Assembly: GCF_011761345.1 (NCBI RefSeq)
Contig: NZ_JAASRY010000007.1
Span: 62,001-126,000, forward strand
Reading direction: 5' to 3'
Length of the DNA stretch: 64,000 bases
From: Thalassobacillus devorans
GTDB lineage: Bacteria; Bacillota; Bacilli; Bacillales; Halobacillaceae
Shown here: piece by piece, positions 53,280 through 61,714 of the stretch
How the letters are laid out: every line of letters starts with the position of its first letter
How positions within the stretch are numbered: the stretch's first letter is position 1
Notes under the pieces: generated by a model
Databases searched by the model: none
Told to the model about the DNA's origin: nothing
What the model saw: only the letters and a program-made list of their open reading frames with translations
Position numbers and translations under genes: made by a program

Positions 53280-53966
53280 ATGATTGAAAAAGAGAGACAG
53301 GTGCTAGTCATATTCCCCCACCCGGACGATGAAGCGTTTGGTGTTTCCGGTACAATTGCGTCCTATATCAACCAGGGAACGCCGCTGACTTACGCCTGCT
53401 TAACATTGGGAGAAATGGGAAGAAATCTTGGCAAACCTCCGTTTGCCAACCGTGAAACCCTCCCATTAATTCGAAAAGAGGAACTGAAGCTTGCTGCAAA
53501 AGCCATGGGAATTGAAGACTTGCGGATGATGGGGTTTCGTGATAAAACATTGGAATTCGAAGATGATGAGAAAATGACCCAATTGGTCCGCGACCTCATT
53601 ACAGAACTCAATCCATCATTAATTATTACTTTTTATCCAGGGTATGCTGTCCATCCCGATCACGAGGCTACTGCCCGCGCTGTTATTCGCGCAGTCCGTG
53701 AAATCACACCTGCAGACCGCCCGAAACTGCACTGTCTTGCCTTTGCCAACAATACATTTGAAGAACTTGGCGCTCCAGATGTCATCAATGATATCTCAGC
53801 AGTGAAAGAGCAGAAACTGGATGCCATGCGGGCCCATATATCACAAACGGCCCGAATCCTGGAAATGATCGAGGAAGGCATGAAAGTCAATGATCCAGAA
53901 GCGATGAAATGGGTGACCAAAGAGAGCTTTTATTCGTATGACTGGAACAACGATACCGTAAGCTGA
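53280..53966 (+). CDS. bshB2: Bacillithiol biosynthesis deacetylase BshB2
   Basis: A 228-residue LmbE/PIG-L family zinc deacetylase. Zinc ligands are in FPHPDDEAFG (residues 12-21) and a later HPDH in YPGYAVHPDHEATARAV. The middle part (GEMGRNLGKPPFANRETLP) is typical of BshB2 (YojG) rather than BshB1 (YpjG). It removes the acetyl group from GlcNAc-malate in bacillithiol synthesis or related thiol turnover. AAAGGAG supports ATG 53280 over the GTG at 53271. Confidence 0.92.
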   Translation: MIEKERQVLVIFPHPDDEAFGVSGTIASYINQGTPLTYACLTLGEMGRNLGKPPFANRETLPLIRKEELKLAAKAMGIEDLRMMGFRDKTLEFEDDEKMTQLVRDLITELNPSLIITFYPGYAVHPDHEATARAVIRAVREITPADRPKLHCLAFANNTFEELGAPDVINDISAVKEQKLDAMRAHISQTARILEMIEEGMKVNDPEAMKWVTKESFYSYDWNNDTVS

Positions 53967-53993
53967 AAAGCTGCCTTTAGTGCAGCTTTTTAA
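53966..53993 (+). terminator. Terminator of bshB2
   Basis: AAAAGCTGC and GCAGCTTTT pair around a 7-base loop, followed by TAAC; it begins at the stop codon. Confidence 0.8.
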
Positions 53994-54061
53994 CTTGTGA
54001 GGAAACCCGCGTCTTCCTAAGCAACTCCTTAAACCACCCCAACGATAAAGATGCTTACATC

Positions 54062-54087
54062 GTTTAGTGCTCCTGAGGGGCGGGTAA
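54062..54087 (+). promoter_or_regulatory. SigB-type promoter of the CsbD-family gene
   Basis: GTTTAG at 54062-54067, a 14-base spacer and GGGTAA at 54082-54087, 42 bases before the coding start. csbD is a classic SigB target. Confidence 0.85.
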
Positions 54088-54128
54088 ATGTTAAATACAA
54101 CATTGAATAGAAAGGAGCATACTTTCAT

Positions 54129-54320
54129 ATGGCAGATAAAAAAGGTCTAAGCGATAAAATGAAAGCCGGCGTGTCAAAAGCAAAAGGCGAGATAAAGGAT
54201 CAAGTCGGTAATGCAAAAAACGACCCTAAGATGCAGGCAGAAGGAAAAAACGAAAAAGATAAAGGTGAATTTCAGGAGAAAAAAAGTGAAATGAAAGATC
54301 GTATTAATAACGGAAAATAA
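54129..54320 (+). CDS. CsbD family stress protein
   Basis: A 63-residue, very hydrophilic Lys/Glu-rich protein with the CsbD pattern (SDKMKAGVSKAKGEIKDQVG, residues 8-27, then NEKDKGEFQEKKSEMKDRIN). CsbD proteins accumulate in general stress; the molecular role is unknown. AAAGGAG lies about 11 bases before ATG 54129. A large palindromic repeat begins 9 bases after its stop. Confidence 0.9.
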   Translation: MADKKGLSDKMKAGVSKAKGEIKDQVGNAKNDPKMQAEGKNEKDKGEFQEKKSEMKDRINNGK

Positions 54321-54328
54321 AAGCAAAG

Positions 54329-54597
54329 AACAAAAGCGCAAGCGCCTTGCTCACCCCCGACAAGCTTAAGACAAGCCTCGCCGTGACGTTTTTTGTACTT
54401 TTAGACCAATTAAGTTTAAAAAGGTTTAAAGTATAAGTAAAACTAAGGCTTTCGCCATAAAGCATCGGCGATAAGCCAAGGTTTTCTAATCACAGAGAGG
54501 ATTGTCTTAAGACCTCGAGGGGGTAGGCGCTGGAGCTGGATGGGACCAACCACGTAAAGTTATCCACAAAAAGAAAATTTTATAATTTCCTAGACAA
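54329..54597. repeat. Composite palindromic repeat, long copy
   Basis: Starts ACAAAAGCGCAAGCGCC and ends near TAATTTCCTAGACA. Outer arms pair: AGCGCC with GGCGCT, CCCCCGA with TCGAGGGGG, and TTAAGACAA with TTGTCTTAA. The same ends occur at 57823-57950 with a different, shorter middle. The loop holds a separate hairpin element (54419-54490). Confidence 0.8.
54419..54490 (+). repeat. Nested hairpin element within the composite repeat
   Basis: About 70 bases matching 2571-2641 in reverse. Its own stem is GGCTTTCGCC with GGCGATAAGCC. Confidence 0.75.
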
Positions 54598-54602
54598 GCC
54601 GC

Positions 54603-54794
54603 TTACTGTTTCAGGATAGCGGCTTTTCTTATGTTATTCATTTCTTTAGATTTTCGAACAATGCTGAGCACACCAGCTATTATATAGAATAGCCCGGCGA
54701 CTACAGCGACACCAATAGTTACAATAGTGGCCATAACCGCAATGACAATTAATAATATCCCGGCAAGCTTTGGCTTTTTATTTCCTTTTAACAT
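54603..54794 (-). CDS. Small membrane protein, unknown
   Basis: A 63-residue frame with two membrane segments (residues ~9-30 and ~31-48) and a basic C-terminus (RKSKEMNNIRKAAILKQ). The ribosome site is weak. A stem AAGCCGC/GCGGCTT spans its last codons and ends in a T-run on the plus strand. I recognise no family; it loosely resembles DUF4064-like proteins. Coding call moderate. Confidence 0.5.
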   Translation of the reverse strand: MLKGNKKPKLAGILLIVIAVMATIVTIGVAVVAGLFYIIAGVLSIVRKSKEMNNIRKAAILKQ

Positions 54795-54844
54795 ATAGAT
54801 GGCCCATATACCTGCGAGTACATTTTTTCAGCAATATAGTTTAC

Positions 54845-54885
54845 TTAAAAAACCCATTTGCCTGATGGTTGTCCAGGCAAATGGG
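54845..54885 (-). terminator. Terminator of typA
   Basis: CCCATTTGCCTG pairs perfectly with CAGGCAAATGGG around a 9-base loop, then TTTTTT on the minus strand, just after the typA stop. Confidence 0.9.
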
Positions 54886-54891
54886 CATCTA

Positions 54892-56739
54892 TTACTTCTC
54901 TACATTTTGCAGTTTTTTCTTTTTCGCTTCTTTTTCACGTTCATTCTTATTCAAAATCTTTTTACGGATACGGATGGATTCAGGAGTGACTTCACAGTAC
55001 TCATCATCATCCAAATATTCAATCGCTTCTTCCAGCGTAAGTTTACGCGTCTTTTTGATTGTATTCGTGGTGTCTTTGTTAGCAGAACGGATGTTGGTCA
55101 AATGTTTTTCCTTCGTAATATTAACCGTCAGGTCATTATCACGATTATGCTCTCCGACCACCATGCCTTCATAAACCTCTGTACCTGGATCGACGAAAAT
55201 CGTTCCACGATCTTCCAGGTTCATAATGCCATACGTGGAAGATTTCCCTTTATCCAGTGACACAAGTACACCTTGACGACGACCGCCAACTTGCCCTTGG
55301 GCAAGAGGAGCATAACCATCAAATGTGTGGTTCAAAATTCCATAACCACGAGTCTGAGATAAGAATTCAGTCGTGTAGCCGATCAGGCCGCGGGACGGTA
55401 CAAGGAACTCCAAACGGACTTGTCCGTTTCCATCATTGACCATATCCTGCATTTCACCTTTACGTAGTCCAATCGATTCCATGACAGCACCTTGATATTC
55501 TTCCGGTACATCAATTTGTACGCGTTCCACAGGTTCACATGTTACCCCGTCAACTTCTTTCAAGATGACTTTCGGCTTGGACAATTGCAGCTCAAATCCT
55601 TCACGGCGCATGTTTTCTACCAGGATAGACAGGTGGAGTTCTCCTCGGCCTGCTACAATCCATACGTCAGGTGATGCTGTAGGTGTAACACGCAGGCTGA
55701 CATCTGTTTCTAGCTGGGTCATCAAACGTTCTTCAATTTGACGGGATGTAACATACTTGCCCTCACGTCCGGCAAACGGACTATTGTTCACAAGGAACGT
55801 CATCTCCAGTGTCGGTTCATCGATACGTGGAATTTCCAGTGCCTCTTGATGATCAGGAGGACAAATGGTTTCCCCGACGTTGATATCTTCCATACCGGAA
55901 ACAGCAATGATGTCTCCAGCTTTCGCTTCTTTAATTTCGATGCGTTTTAGACCGATGAAACCAAACAACTTAGTTACACGGAAGTTTTTAACCGACCCGT
56001 CTTTTTTCATCAGTACGACTGATTGTCCAACTTTAATACTGCCGCGGAAAATACGGCCGACTCCAATTCGTCCGACATAATCGTTATAATCAAGCAAAGT
56101 AATCTGGAACTGTAATGGGTCTTCTGAATTCTCGACAGGTGCCGGAATATTATCCATGATCGTCTGGAATACAGGGTCCATGGTTTCTTTTTGAGTCTCT
56201 AATTCAGCTTCTTCACTGGAAGTTCCATTTAAAGCAGATGCATAGACTACCGGGAACTCTAATTGATCTTCATCAGCACCAAGCTCGATGAAAAGGTCCA
56301 ATACTTCATCAACGACTTCTTCCGGCCGGGCACTAGGACGGTCGATTTTATTCAATACGACAACCGGCGTCAATTTTTGTTCCAATGCCTTTTTCAATAC
56401 AAACCGTGTCTGCGGCATACACCCTTCATAAGCGTCGACAACCAGTAATACGCCATCGACCATTTTCAGGATCCGTTCTACTTCGCCGCCAAAATCCGCG
56501 TGACCTGGAGTATCCAAAATGTTTATTCGGGTATCATTATAGTTAATCGCGGTATTCTTAGCTAAAATCGTAATTCCGCGTTCTCTCTCTAAATCATTAG
56601 AATCCATTGCGCGTTCGTCCACATGCTCGTTGTCCCGGAACGTGCCGGAATAACGCAACAATTGGTCGACTAATGTAGTTTTTCCGTGGTCAACGTGGGC
56701 GATGATCGCTACGTTACGGATATCATTTCTGTGTTGCAT
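54892..56739 (-). CDS. typA: Ribosome-associated GTPase TypA/BipA
   Basis: A 615-residue translational GTPase. G-domain motifs: AHVDHGKTTL (14-23), the switch I region with RGITI, DTPGHADFGGE, NKIDR. Then the EF-Tu-like domain II, EF-G-like domains III and V, and the BipA-specific C-terminal domain, ending in a Lys-rich tail. It aids 50S assembly and adaptation to stress and cold. GAGGAG lies 13 bases before ATG 56739. Monocistronic with a strong terminator. Confidence 0.96.
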   Translation of the reverse strand: MQHRNDIRNVAIIAHVDHGKTTLVDQLLRYSGTFRDNEHVDERAMDSNDLERERGITILAKNTAINYNDTRINILDTPGHADFGGEVERILKMVDGVLLVVDAYEGCMPQTRFVLKKALEQKLTPVVVLNKIDRPSARPEEVVDEVLDLFIELGADEDQLEFPVVYASALNGTSSEEAELETQKETMDPVFQTIMDNIPAPVENSEDPLQFQITLLDYNDYVGRIGVGRIFRGSIKVGQSVVLMKKDGSVKNFRVTKLFGFIGLKRIEIKEAKAGDIIAVSGMEDINVGETICPPDHQEALEIPRIDEPTLEMTFLVNNSPFAGREGKYVTSRQIEERLMTQLETDVSLRVTPTASPDVWIVAGRGELHLSILVENMRREGFELQLSKPKVILKEVDGVTCEPVERVQIDVPEEYQGAVMESIGLRKGEMQDMVNDGNGQVRLEFLVPSRGLIGYTTEFLSQTRGYGILNHTFDGYAPLAQGQVGGRRQGVLVSLDKGKSSTYGIMNLEDRGTIFVDPGTEVYEGMVVGEHNRDNDLTVNITKEKHLTNIRSANKDTTNTIKKTRKLTLEEAIEYLDDDEYCEVTPESIRIRKKILNKNEREKEAKKKKLQNVEK

Positions 56740-57052
56740 GGTGCATACACTCCTCTTTTGCTTTTAGAAAAGCCTGACTTTACGTACAAAAATTATTCAA
56801 CTTGACTATTATAACACAATAACAACTATGATAATACACCTAACTTATATTTTGCTATTCTTCCCATTTGCCATTCAATAAAATCAATTATTTAATTGCA
56901 ATTGTCACTTCATATTCTTATATAACATAAATAGATATTTCAAAAAAGTGTCACAAAGTTGCCACAAGGTTATACGACAGGTTCATAGTTTTTCTTTCAT
57001 GCAAATGATAAGCTATAAATGAATGTGATTATTTACAAGTAAGGGAGTCATT
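56740..57052. other. Divergent intergenic region typA / YtkA-type lipoprotein
   Basis: Very AT-rich, 313 bases; must hold the typA and lipoprotein promoters. I see no hairpin, repeat or small gene that I can support. Confidence 0.4.
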
Positions 57053-57820
57053 ATGATGAGAAGACCGTTGTTTTTACTGGGATTTTTTATTACGGCAATT
57101 GTACTTACTGCTTGCGGAGGAGATCAGTCCGGAAATGCTGAAGAAGAGGAAATGGAGCCGATGATCGCAACAGAAGTAATCATGCCTGAAGATATCCAGC
57201 CTGGCGAAGAAGCTACTTTTCAGGCTAAGGTTACCCAGGGTGACGAAGCTGTCGAGGATGCTGACTATGTGAAATTTGAATTCTGGGCGGAAGGTACTGA
57301 GGATGAAGAGAATGAAAAAGTAGAAGCCGAACATAAAGGTGAGGGTGTATACGAAGTAACCTATACTTTACAGGAAGAAGGAGTATATTTCTTATATGCA
57401 CATACCCAGGCAAGAGATATGCATGTCATGCCTAAAGAGCAATTCAAAGTAGGGAATAGAAAAACGGGAGAAACACAGGAAAAGGCCGAGAAAGAGGAAG
57501 ATCATTCTGATGATCACCATGATTCTAAGGATATAAAAGTTGGATTTGATTCCAACGAAGAGTGGAAACCAAATGAAGAAGCTACACTGAAGGCAGATAT
57601 TACTCAAAACAAAAAGCCGTTCGAAAATGCAACCGTCCAATTTGAAATTGTTTCTGACAAGCTGGATAAACATATATTTGTTGACGCCACTGAACAAAAA
57701 CCAGGGGAATATGAAGGAAAATATACCTTCCCTGCTACTGGTAACTATGAGCTAATAATACATTACGTAAAAGAAGACACCCATGACCATATAAGCAAAC
57801 AAGTGAAAATAAACGAATAG
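57053..57820 (+). CDS. Lipoprotein with two YtkA-like domains
   Basis: A 255-residue exported lipoprotein: signal peptide with lipobox LTAC (Cys21), an acidic linker, a first YtkA-like beta-sandwich (~35-135), a His/Asp-rich hinge (DHSDDHHDS, ~151-159) and a second YtkA-like domain (~163-255). YtkA/FixH-type domains in Bacillaceae are found near copper or respiratory genes; the His-rich hinge and the MHVMP motif could bind metal (inference). TAAGGGAG precedes ATG 57053. It stands alone, followed by a repeat and a terminator. Confidence 0.87.
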   Translation: MMRRPLFLLGFFITAIVLTACGGDQSGNAEEEEMEPMIATEVIMPEDIQPGEEATFQAKVTQGDEAVEDADYVKFEFWAEGTEDEENEKVEAEHKGEGVYEVTYTLQEEGVYFLYAHTQARDMHVMPKEQFKVGNRKTGETQEKAEKEEDHSDDHHDSKDIKVGFDSNEEWKPNEEATLKADITQNKKPFENATVQFEIVSDKLDKHIFVDATEQKPGEYEGKYTFPATGNYELIIHYVKEDTHDHISKQVKINE

Positions 57821-57822
57821 GT

Positions 57823-57950
57823 ACAAAAGCGCAAGCGCCTTGCTAGTAATGACGTTCGACTAAAAACGGCACGTCCTGTGCGTCGGAGCTGGATGTAACC
57901 CACCACGTAAAGTTATTCACAAAAAGAGAATTTTTTAATTTCCTGGATAG
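57823..57950. repeat. Composite palindromic repeat, short copy
   Basis: Begins 3 bases after the lipoprotein stop with ACAAAAGCGCAAGCGCCTTG and shares the right end (GAGCTGGATG ... ACGTAAAGTTAT ... CACAAAAAGA ... TAATTTCCT) with 54329-54597. The middle (~55 bases) is unrelated and has its own GCACGTCCTGTGC hairpin. Confidence 0.8.
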
Positions 57951-57955
57951 TTAAT

Positions 57956-57984
57956 AAAGCAGACCTGTCTAAAGGTCTGCTTTT
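57956..57984. terminator. Bidirectional terminator
   Basis: AAAGCAGACC and GGTCTGCTTT pair around an 8-base loop with T-runs outward; serves the lipoprotein gene and the convergent dehydratase gene. Confidence 0.85.
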
Positions 57985-57989
57985 AGTTA

Positions 57990-58286
57990 TCATTGCTTTA
58001 TACTCTTAAAAAGCCTGTCATATTCATTAGCACTTGTAATGTCTAATTCTGTCAGCCCTTTGGCATTCCAGGAAGTTAATTTCATAGTGATTACTTTATA
58101 ATCGATATTTATTAAAGGATGATGCTGTATCTCCTCGGCATATTCAGCAACCTGATTGACAAAATGCACGCCCGTCAAATAATCTTTGAAACGATATCGT
58201 TTGACGATCCACTTATCATCTTCCAATTTCCATCCATCAAGCTGCTCTACTTCCTTGACCTTTTGTGCATCAGAAAACCTTTCCAC
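57990..58286 (-). CDS. 4a-hydroxytetrahydrobiopterin dehydratase (PCD/DcoH family)
   Basis: A 98-residue pterin-4a-carbinolamine dehydratase-like protein, full family length. The pair His55-His56-Pro57 is present; the position of the third active-site His (SH or TH before xxxGLT) is Trp73 (TSWNAKGLTE). The enzyme normally recycles the pterin cofactor of aromatic amino acid hydroxylases, and none is seen here, so the role may be different (for example a molybdopterin-linked or moonlighting function). GTG start 58286 with GGGGGAAGG upstream; 19 bases after pepF, probably co-transcribed. Confidence 0.87.
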   Translation of the reverse strand: MERFSDAQKVKEVEQLDGWKLEDDKWIVKRYRFKDYLTGVHFVNQVAEYAEEIQHHPLINIDYKVITMKLTSWNAKGLTELDITSANEYDRLFKSIKQ

Positions 58287-58305
58287 TACCCTTCCCCCTT
58301 TATTG

Positions 58306-60096
58306 TTATTCTGCTGTGGTCCCTGCGGTCAGCTTTAAAAACTCTTCCACATCTTTTATACATACTTTCATGGCATCTTCCCAAAATTCCTGCTGCTCAA
58401 GATTTACCCCCAAATGCTTTTCTGCCAAATCTTCCACCCGCATTTTCCCGGTATCTTGCAGTAAAGAAATGTACTTATTTTCAAATTCATTCCCTTCCTT
58501 TAACGATTGGGCGTAGATTCCTAAACTGAACAAATAACCAAACGTATATGGGAAATTATAGAAAGGCACACCGGTAATATGAAAATGAAGCTTGGATGCC
58601 CAGAAATATGGATCATATTCTCCTAATGCTTCCTGGTAGGCTTCTCTTTGAGCATCGACCATCAGCTCATTTAATCGCGCTGTTGGTACCATCCCCTGCT
58701 TTCTTTCTTCATAAAAACGTGTTTCAAATAAAAATCTGGCATGGATGTTCATAAAAAATGCGACGCTGCGCTGTACTTTATCTTCCAGCAATACTGCTTT
58801 TTCCGCTCCATTCTCCGCATGCTTGACAGCTGCATCAGCAACAATCATTTCCGCAAATGTAGAAGCAGTCTCAGCCACATTCATGGCATATCCCTGGTTT
58901 AAAATGGGGAGGTCATTCATCACGTGCTGGTGATAGGCATGACCCAGCTCATGAGCCAGTGTTGCCACATTAGAAGGTGTACCTGAATATGTCATGAAAA
59001 TCCTCGTTTCCTTGCTGTCTGGAAAACTGGTGCAAAAACCTCCCGGGCGTTTTCCTGGCCGGTCCTCCGCTTCAATCCACCTTTTGTCAAAAGCCATTTC
59101 CGCAAACTCAGCCATTTTAGGACTAAATTTACCGAACTGTTCAATAATAAAAGCTGCCCCCTCATCATAAGACAATTTCTGGTCGGCTCCCCCGATCGGC
59201 GCACCTACATCATAAATCGCAAGCTTATCCAGGCCTAGTAAATCCGCTTTTCGGCTAAGATACTTCGTGTAATATTTTTTATATTTTGTGATAGCATTCC
59301 ACATAGCATGAAGGGTTTTTTTATTCATACGATTAATGTCCAGGGGTTCTTTTAATGTATTATTCCAGCCCCGGTGTTTATATGTTTGCAGTCGGAAACC
59401 AGCTAAATGATTAAGGGTTTCGGTAAATAAATCACTCTTCTCTTCCCAGGCCTCCTGCAGTTTACCTGCTGCTTCTTTTCTTACTTTCCGGTTGGAAGAA
59501 CTCAATTTATTGGAAGCCTGCCCGACCGATAACTCCTTTCCTTCTACCGATATCGCCATTTTTCCTACTATGCTGTTATATAGTTGTCCCCAGGCATGAT
59601 AGCCATCCACACTCAAATCATTGATTAAAGATTCCTGGTCTGCTGGAAGCTTTTCTTTAGCACGTTTACGCCTTTCTTCCAGTACAAAAGATACAGGCGA
59701 AAATGAATCTTCTTGAAGCAGCCCTTCCCAATGCTGATCCCCGACCTCCATCAGTTTCTCATCGAGTTTCGTCAGGATGTTGCTGTAATCTGCCCCAAGT
59801 TGACTTCGCTTCGCCAGCCATTCTTTCGCTTTGATATCGTTGACGTCCTGGGCAGTTAAACAGCTTACGAAAGCACCTATTTCTCTAATTCTCTTGGTCA
59901 CTGTCTGGAGTACATCCAAGACCCCTGTAAGTAATACAGCATCACCTTCCTCGTTTGCGAATGACAAATCTTCTACCTTGTCTTTAAGTTGAAGCATGAA
60001 TTGTTCCGTCTTCTGTACGTAGCTTTCAAATTCTTTGGAATTACTTTCTCCAGGAAATAAACTATCAAGGTTCCACCTCAGATTATATGTATTCAA
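58306..60096 (-). CDS. pepF: M3 family oligoendopeptidase (PepF-like)
   Basis: A 596-residue cytoplasmic zinc peptidase of the M3B group that degrades oligopeptides. The HExxH motif is His382-Glu383-x-x-His386 (ATLAHELGHAYHQH), with a third ligand region NVAETASTFAEM about 25 residues later. A helical N-terminal domain covers ~1-200. The start is TTG 60096, eight bases after GGGAGG. It has the usual family length. Confidence 0.93.
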   Translation of the reverse strand: MNTYNLRWNLDSLFPGESNSKEFESYVQKTEQFMLQLKDKVEDLSFANEEGDAVLLTGVLDVLQTVTKRIREIGAFVSCLTAQDVNDIKAKEWLAKRSQLGADYSNILTKLDEKLMEVGDQHWEGLLQEDSFSPVSFVLEERRKRAKEKLPADQESLINDLSVDGYHAWGQLYNSIVGKMAISVEGKELSVGQASNKLSSSNRKVRKEAAGKLQEAWEEKSDLFTETLNHLAGFRLQTYKHRGWNNTLKEPLDINRMNKKTLHAMWNAITKYKKYYTKYLSRKADLLGLDKLAIYDVGAPIGGADQKLSYDEGAAFIIEQFGKFSPKMAEFAEMAFDKRWIEAEDRPGKRPGGFCTSFPDSKETRIFMTYSGTPSNVATLAHELGHAYHQHVMNDLPILNQGYAMNVAETASTFAEMIVADAAVKHAENGAEKAVLLEDKVQRSVAFFMNIHARFLFETRFYEERKQGMVPTARLNELMVDAQREAYQEALGEYDPYFWASKLHFHITGVPFYNFPYTFGYLFSLGIYAQSLKEGNEFENKYISLLQDTGKMRVEDLAEKHLGVNLEQQEFWEDAMKVCIKDVEEFLKLTAGTTAE

Positions 60097-60171
60097 TACA
60101 GGCGCCTCCCTTATATGTATACATTTTCCATTATAGAGAAATTTCAGATAATTATCTACTTCGATATAAAA

Positions 60172-60211
60172 TAAAAAACCTATGCTTAGCCAATCGCTTA
60201 TACATAGGTTT
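60172..60211 (-). terminator. Terminator of the 60210-60425 gene
   Basis: AAACCTATG and CATAGGTTT enclose an inner TAAGC/GCTTA pairing, followed on the minus strand by TTTTTTATTTT; the stem starts at the stop codon. Confidence 0.8.
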
Positions 60212-60425
60212 ACATCGTCGCTATTTGTTTTTCGCTAAAGTCTTTTGATTCATCCTTTTCAATCGTAAAATGATATTTCCCTTGCATGTATCCAGTGTCT
60301 TTAAGTAAGCGAATGAACTTTTCTGCTTCTGCTTTCGTTTTAAAACTTAACTCTCTTTTGCTTTCATTACAAAGAAAATTTATTTCTGTTCTTTTATTAA
60401 ACCAGGCAACTACTTTAAAACTCAT
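60210..60425 (-). CDS. Small hypothetical protein
   Basis: A 71-residue soluble protein (MSFKVVAWFNKRTEINFLC..., ending DFSEKQIATM), predicted alpha/beta, not recognised. GGAGGGGG before ATG 60425 and a strong terminator after the stop support a real gene. Confidence 0.65.
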   Translation of the reverse strand: MSFKVVAWFNKRTEINFLCNESKRELSFKTKAEAEKFIRLLKDTGYMQGKYHFTIEKDESKDFSEKQIATM

Positions 60426-60738
60426 CCGTATTCCCCCTCCACAAAATAAATAGTGAAACTGATCCTAAGCATGTTTCTACAACGGGAGGTCAAGACAATG
60501 TAGTGAAAGACTACAAATGTTTCAATTTTTTATTTTATATGTATATTTTAACATTATCCGACTTCCTTTTAATATATTTTCATAAAAGAACAGGAGATAA
60601 GTCTTATGAAAGATAACTAAATTTTCTGAATTATATTTCATTTTTAGGCAATTAGACACGGTCACTGTCAGGAAGCAGATGTTTTGTAGACAGGAATGTT
60701 TTCATTCATAATAAATGAACTAGTTATCGGAAGGTAGG
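60426..60738 (+). promoter_or_regulatory. Divergent intergenic region with candidate SigA promoter for the LLM gene
   Basis: TTGTAG at 60684-60689 and CATAAT at 60707-60712 are 17 bases apart, 27 bases before the oxidoreductase start. The rest is AT-rich without recognisable features. Confidence 0.45.
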
Positions 60739-61686
60739 ATGACAATGAAACACCATGCAGGTTACCAAAAAATGATACGTCCCGGACACCTGTCTTTTGG
60801 TTTGTCGATACCAATAGAGAACCATGGTAAACAGGTGCCTCATATGCACAACCAGGTAGAAATGGCTCAGCTTGCTGAAAACAATGGATTCAGGAGTTTA
60901 TGGCTGCAAGATGTTGTATTAGAAGATCCTACGTTTGAAGACCCTGCTACCGGACAAATTTACGATAGTTTTATCTATTTAACCTACCTTGCAAGCCATA
61001 CCCGTTCCATCAACCTTGGAACAGCAGCAACTGTTTTTTCTTTACGCCATCCGCTCCGAACGGCAAAGGAAGCAGCCAGCATCGAACGGTTGTTTCCGGA
61101 ACGGCTAATGCTGGGAGTGTCATCAGGAGATAGACGGAAGGATTTCGCAGGTTTGAATATCCCAATCATGGAACGGGGACAATGGTTCCGAGATGCCTTC
61201 CACTACTTTCAACAAGTACTTTATAACGAGTTTCCATCCATTGAATCACCGATGGGTCACATAGAAAAAGCCAACCTTGTTCCTAAACCGACGAAAGAAA
61301 TCCCCATCTTCCTAACTGGGTATGCTCAGCAACCATTAGAATGGGTTGCCAAACATGGACATGGGTGGATGTTCTATCCACAACGTCCGGACCAGCAGGC
61401 CACAACGATTACAGAATATCGAAACCTGGCAGCAAAGAAAAATCCTGAGGAACACCGCGCCTTCCTCATGCCATTGCCTTTGGATTTGACTGCTGATCCT
61501 CACCACCCTTATGAAAAAATCCCTGCCGGCTACAGGACCGGACGGAATGATTTACTAGATATATTAACAGCCTACCGGGATGCCGGAGTAAATCATATCT
61601 TTTTCAACCTATCCCAGAGTAAACGCCCGGTTGAGGAGGTTATCAGTGAATTAGGCGAGTATATAATCCCGTATTTTCACTGGTAA
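60739..61686 (+). CDS. Luciferase-like (LLM class) flavin oxidoreductase, BA3436-like
   Basis: A 315-residue TIM-barrel flavoprotein of the bacterial luciferase-like family. Diagnostic stretches are LSFGLSIPIENHG (~19-31), SLWLQDVVLEDPTFEDP, LGTAATVFSLRHPLRTAKEAAS and LGVSSGDRRKDF, which match the luciferase-type BA3436 subgroup. It probably uses FMN or a related flavin to oxidise an unknown substrate. AAGG with two possible ATGs (60739, 60745) leaves the start uncertain by two codons. It precedes the DUF5694 gene by 28 bases. Confidence 0.87.
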   Translation: MTMKHHAGYQKMIRPGHLSFGLSIPIENHGKQVPHMHNQVEMAQLAENNGFRSLWLQDVVLEDPTFEDPATGQIYDSFIYLTYLASHTRSINLGTAATVFSLRHPLRTAKEAASIERLFPERLMLGVSSGDRRKDFAGLNIPIMERGQWFRDAFHYFQQVLYNEFPSIESPMGHIEKANLVPKPTKEIPIFLTGYAQQPLEWVAKHGHGWMFYPQRPDQQATTITEYRNLAAKKNPEEHRAFLMPLPLDLTADPHHPYEKIPAGYRTGRNDLLDILTAYRDAGVNHIFFNLSQSKRPVEEVISELGEYIIPYFHW

Positions 61687-61714
61687 GAACATAAAAAAAC
61701 AGGAGGTGATAAAG

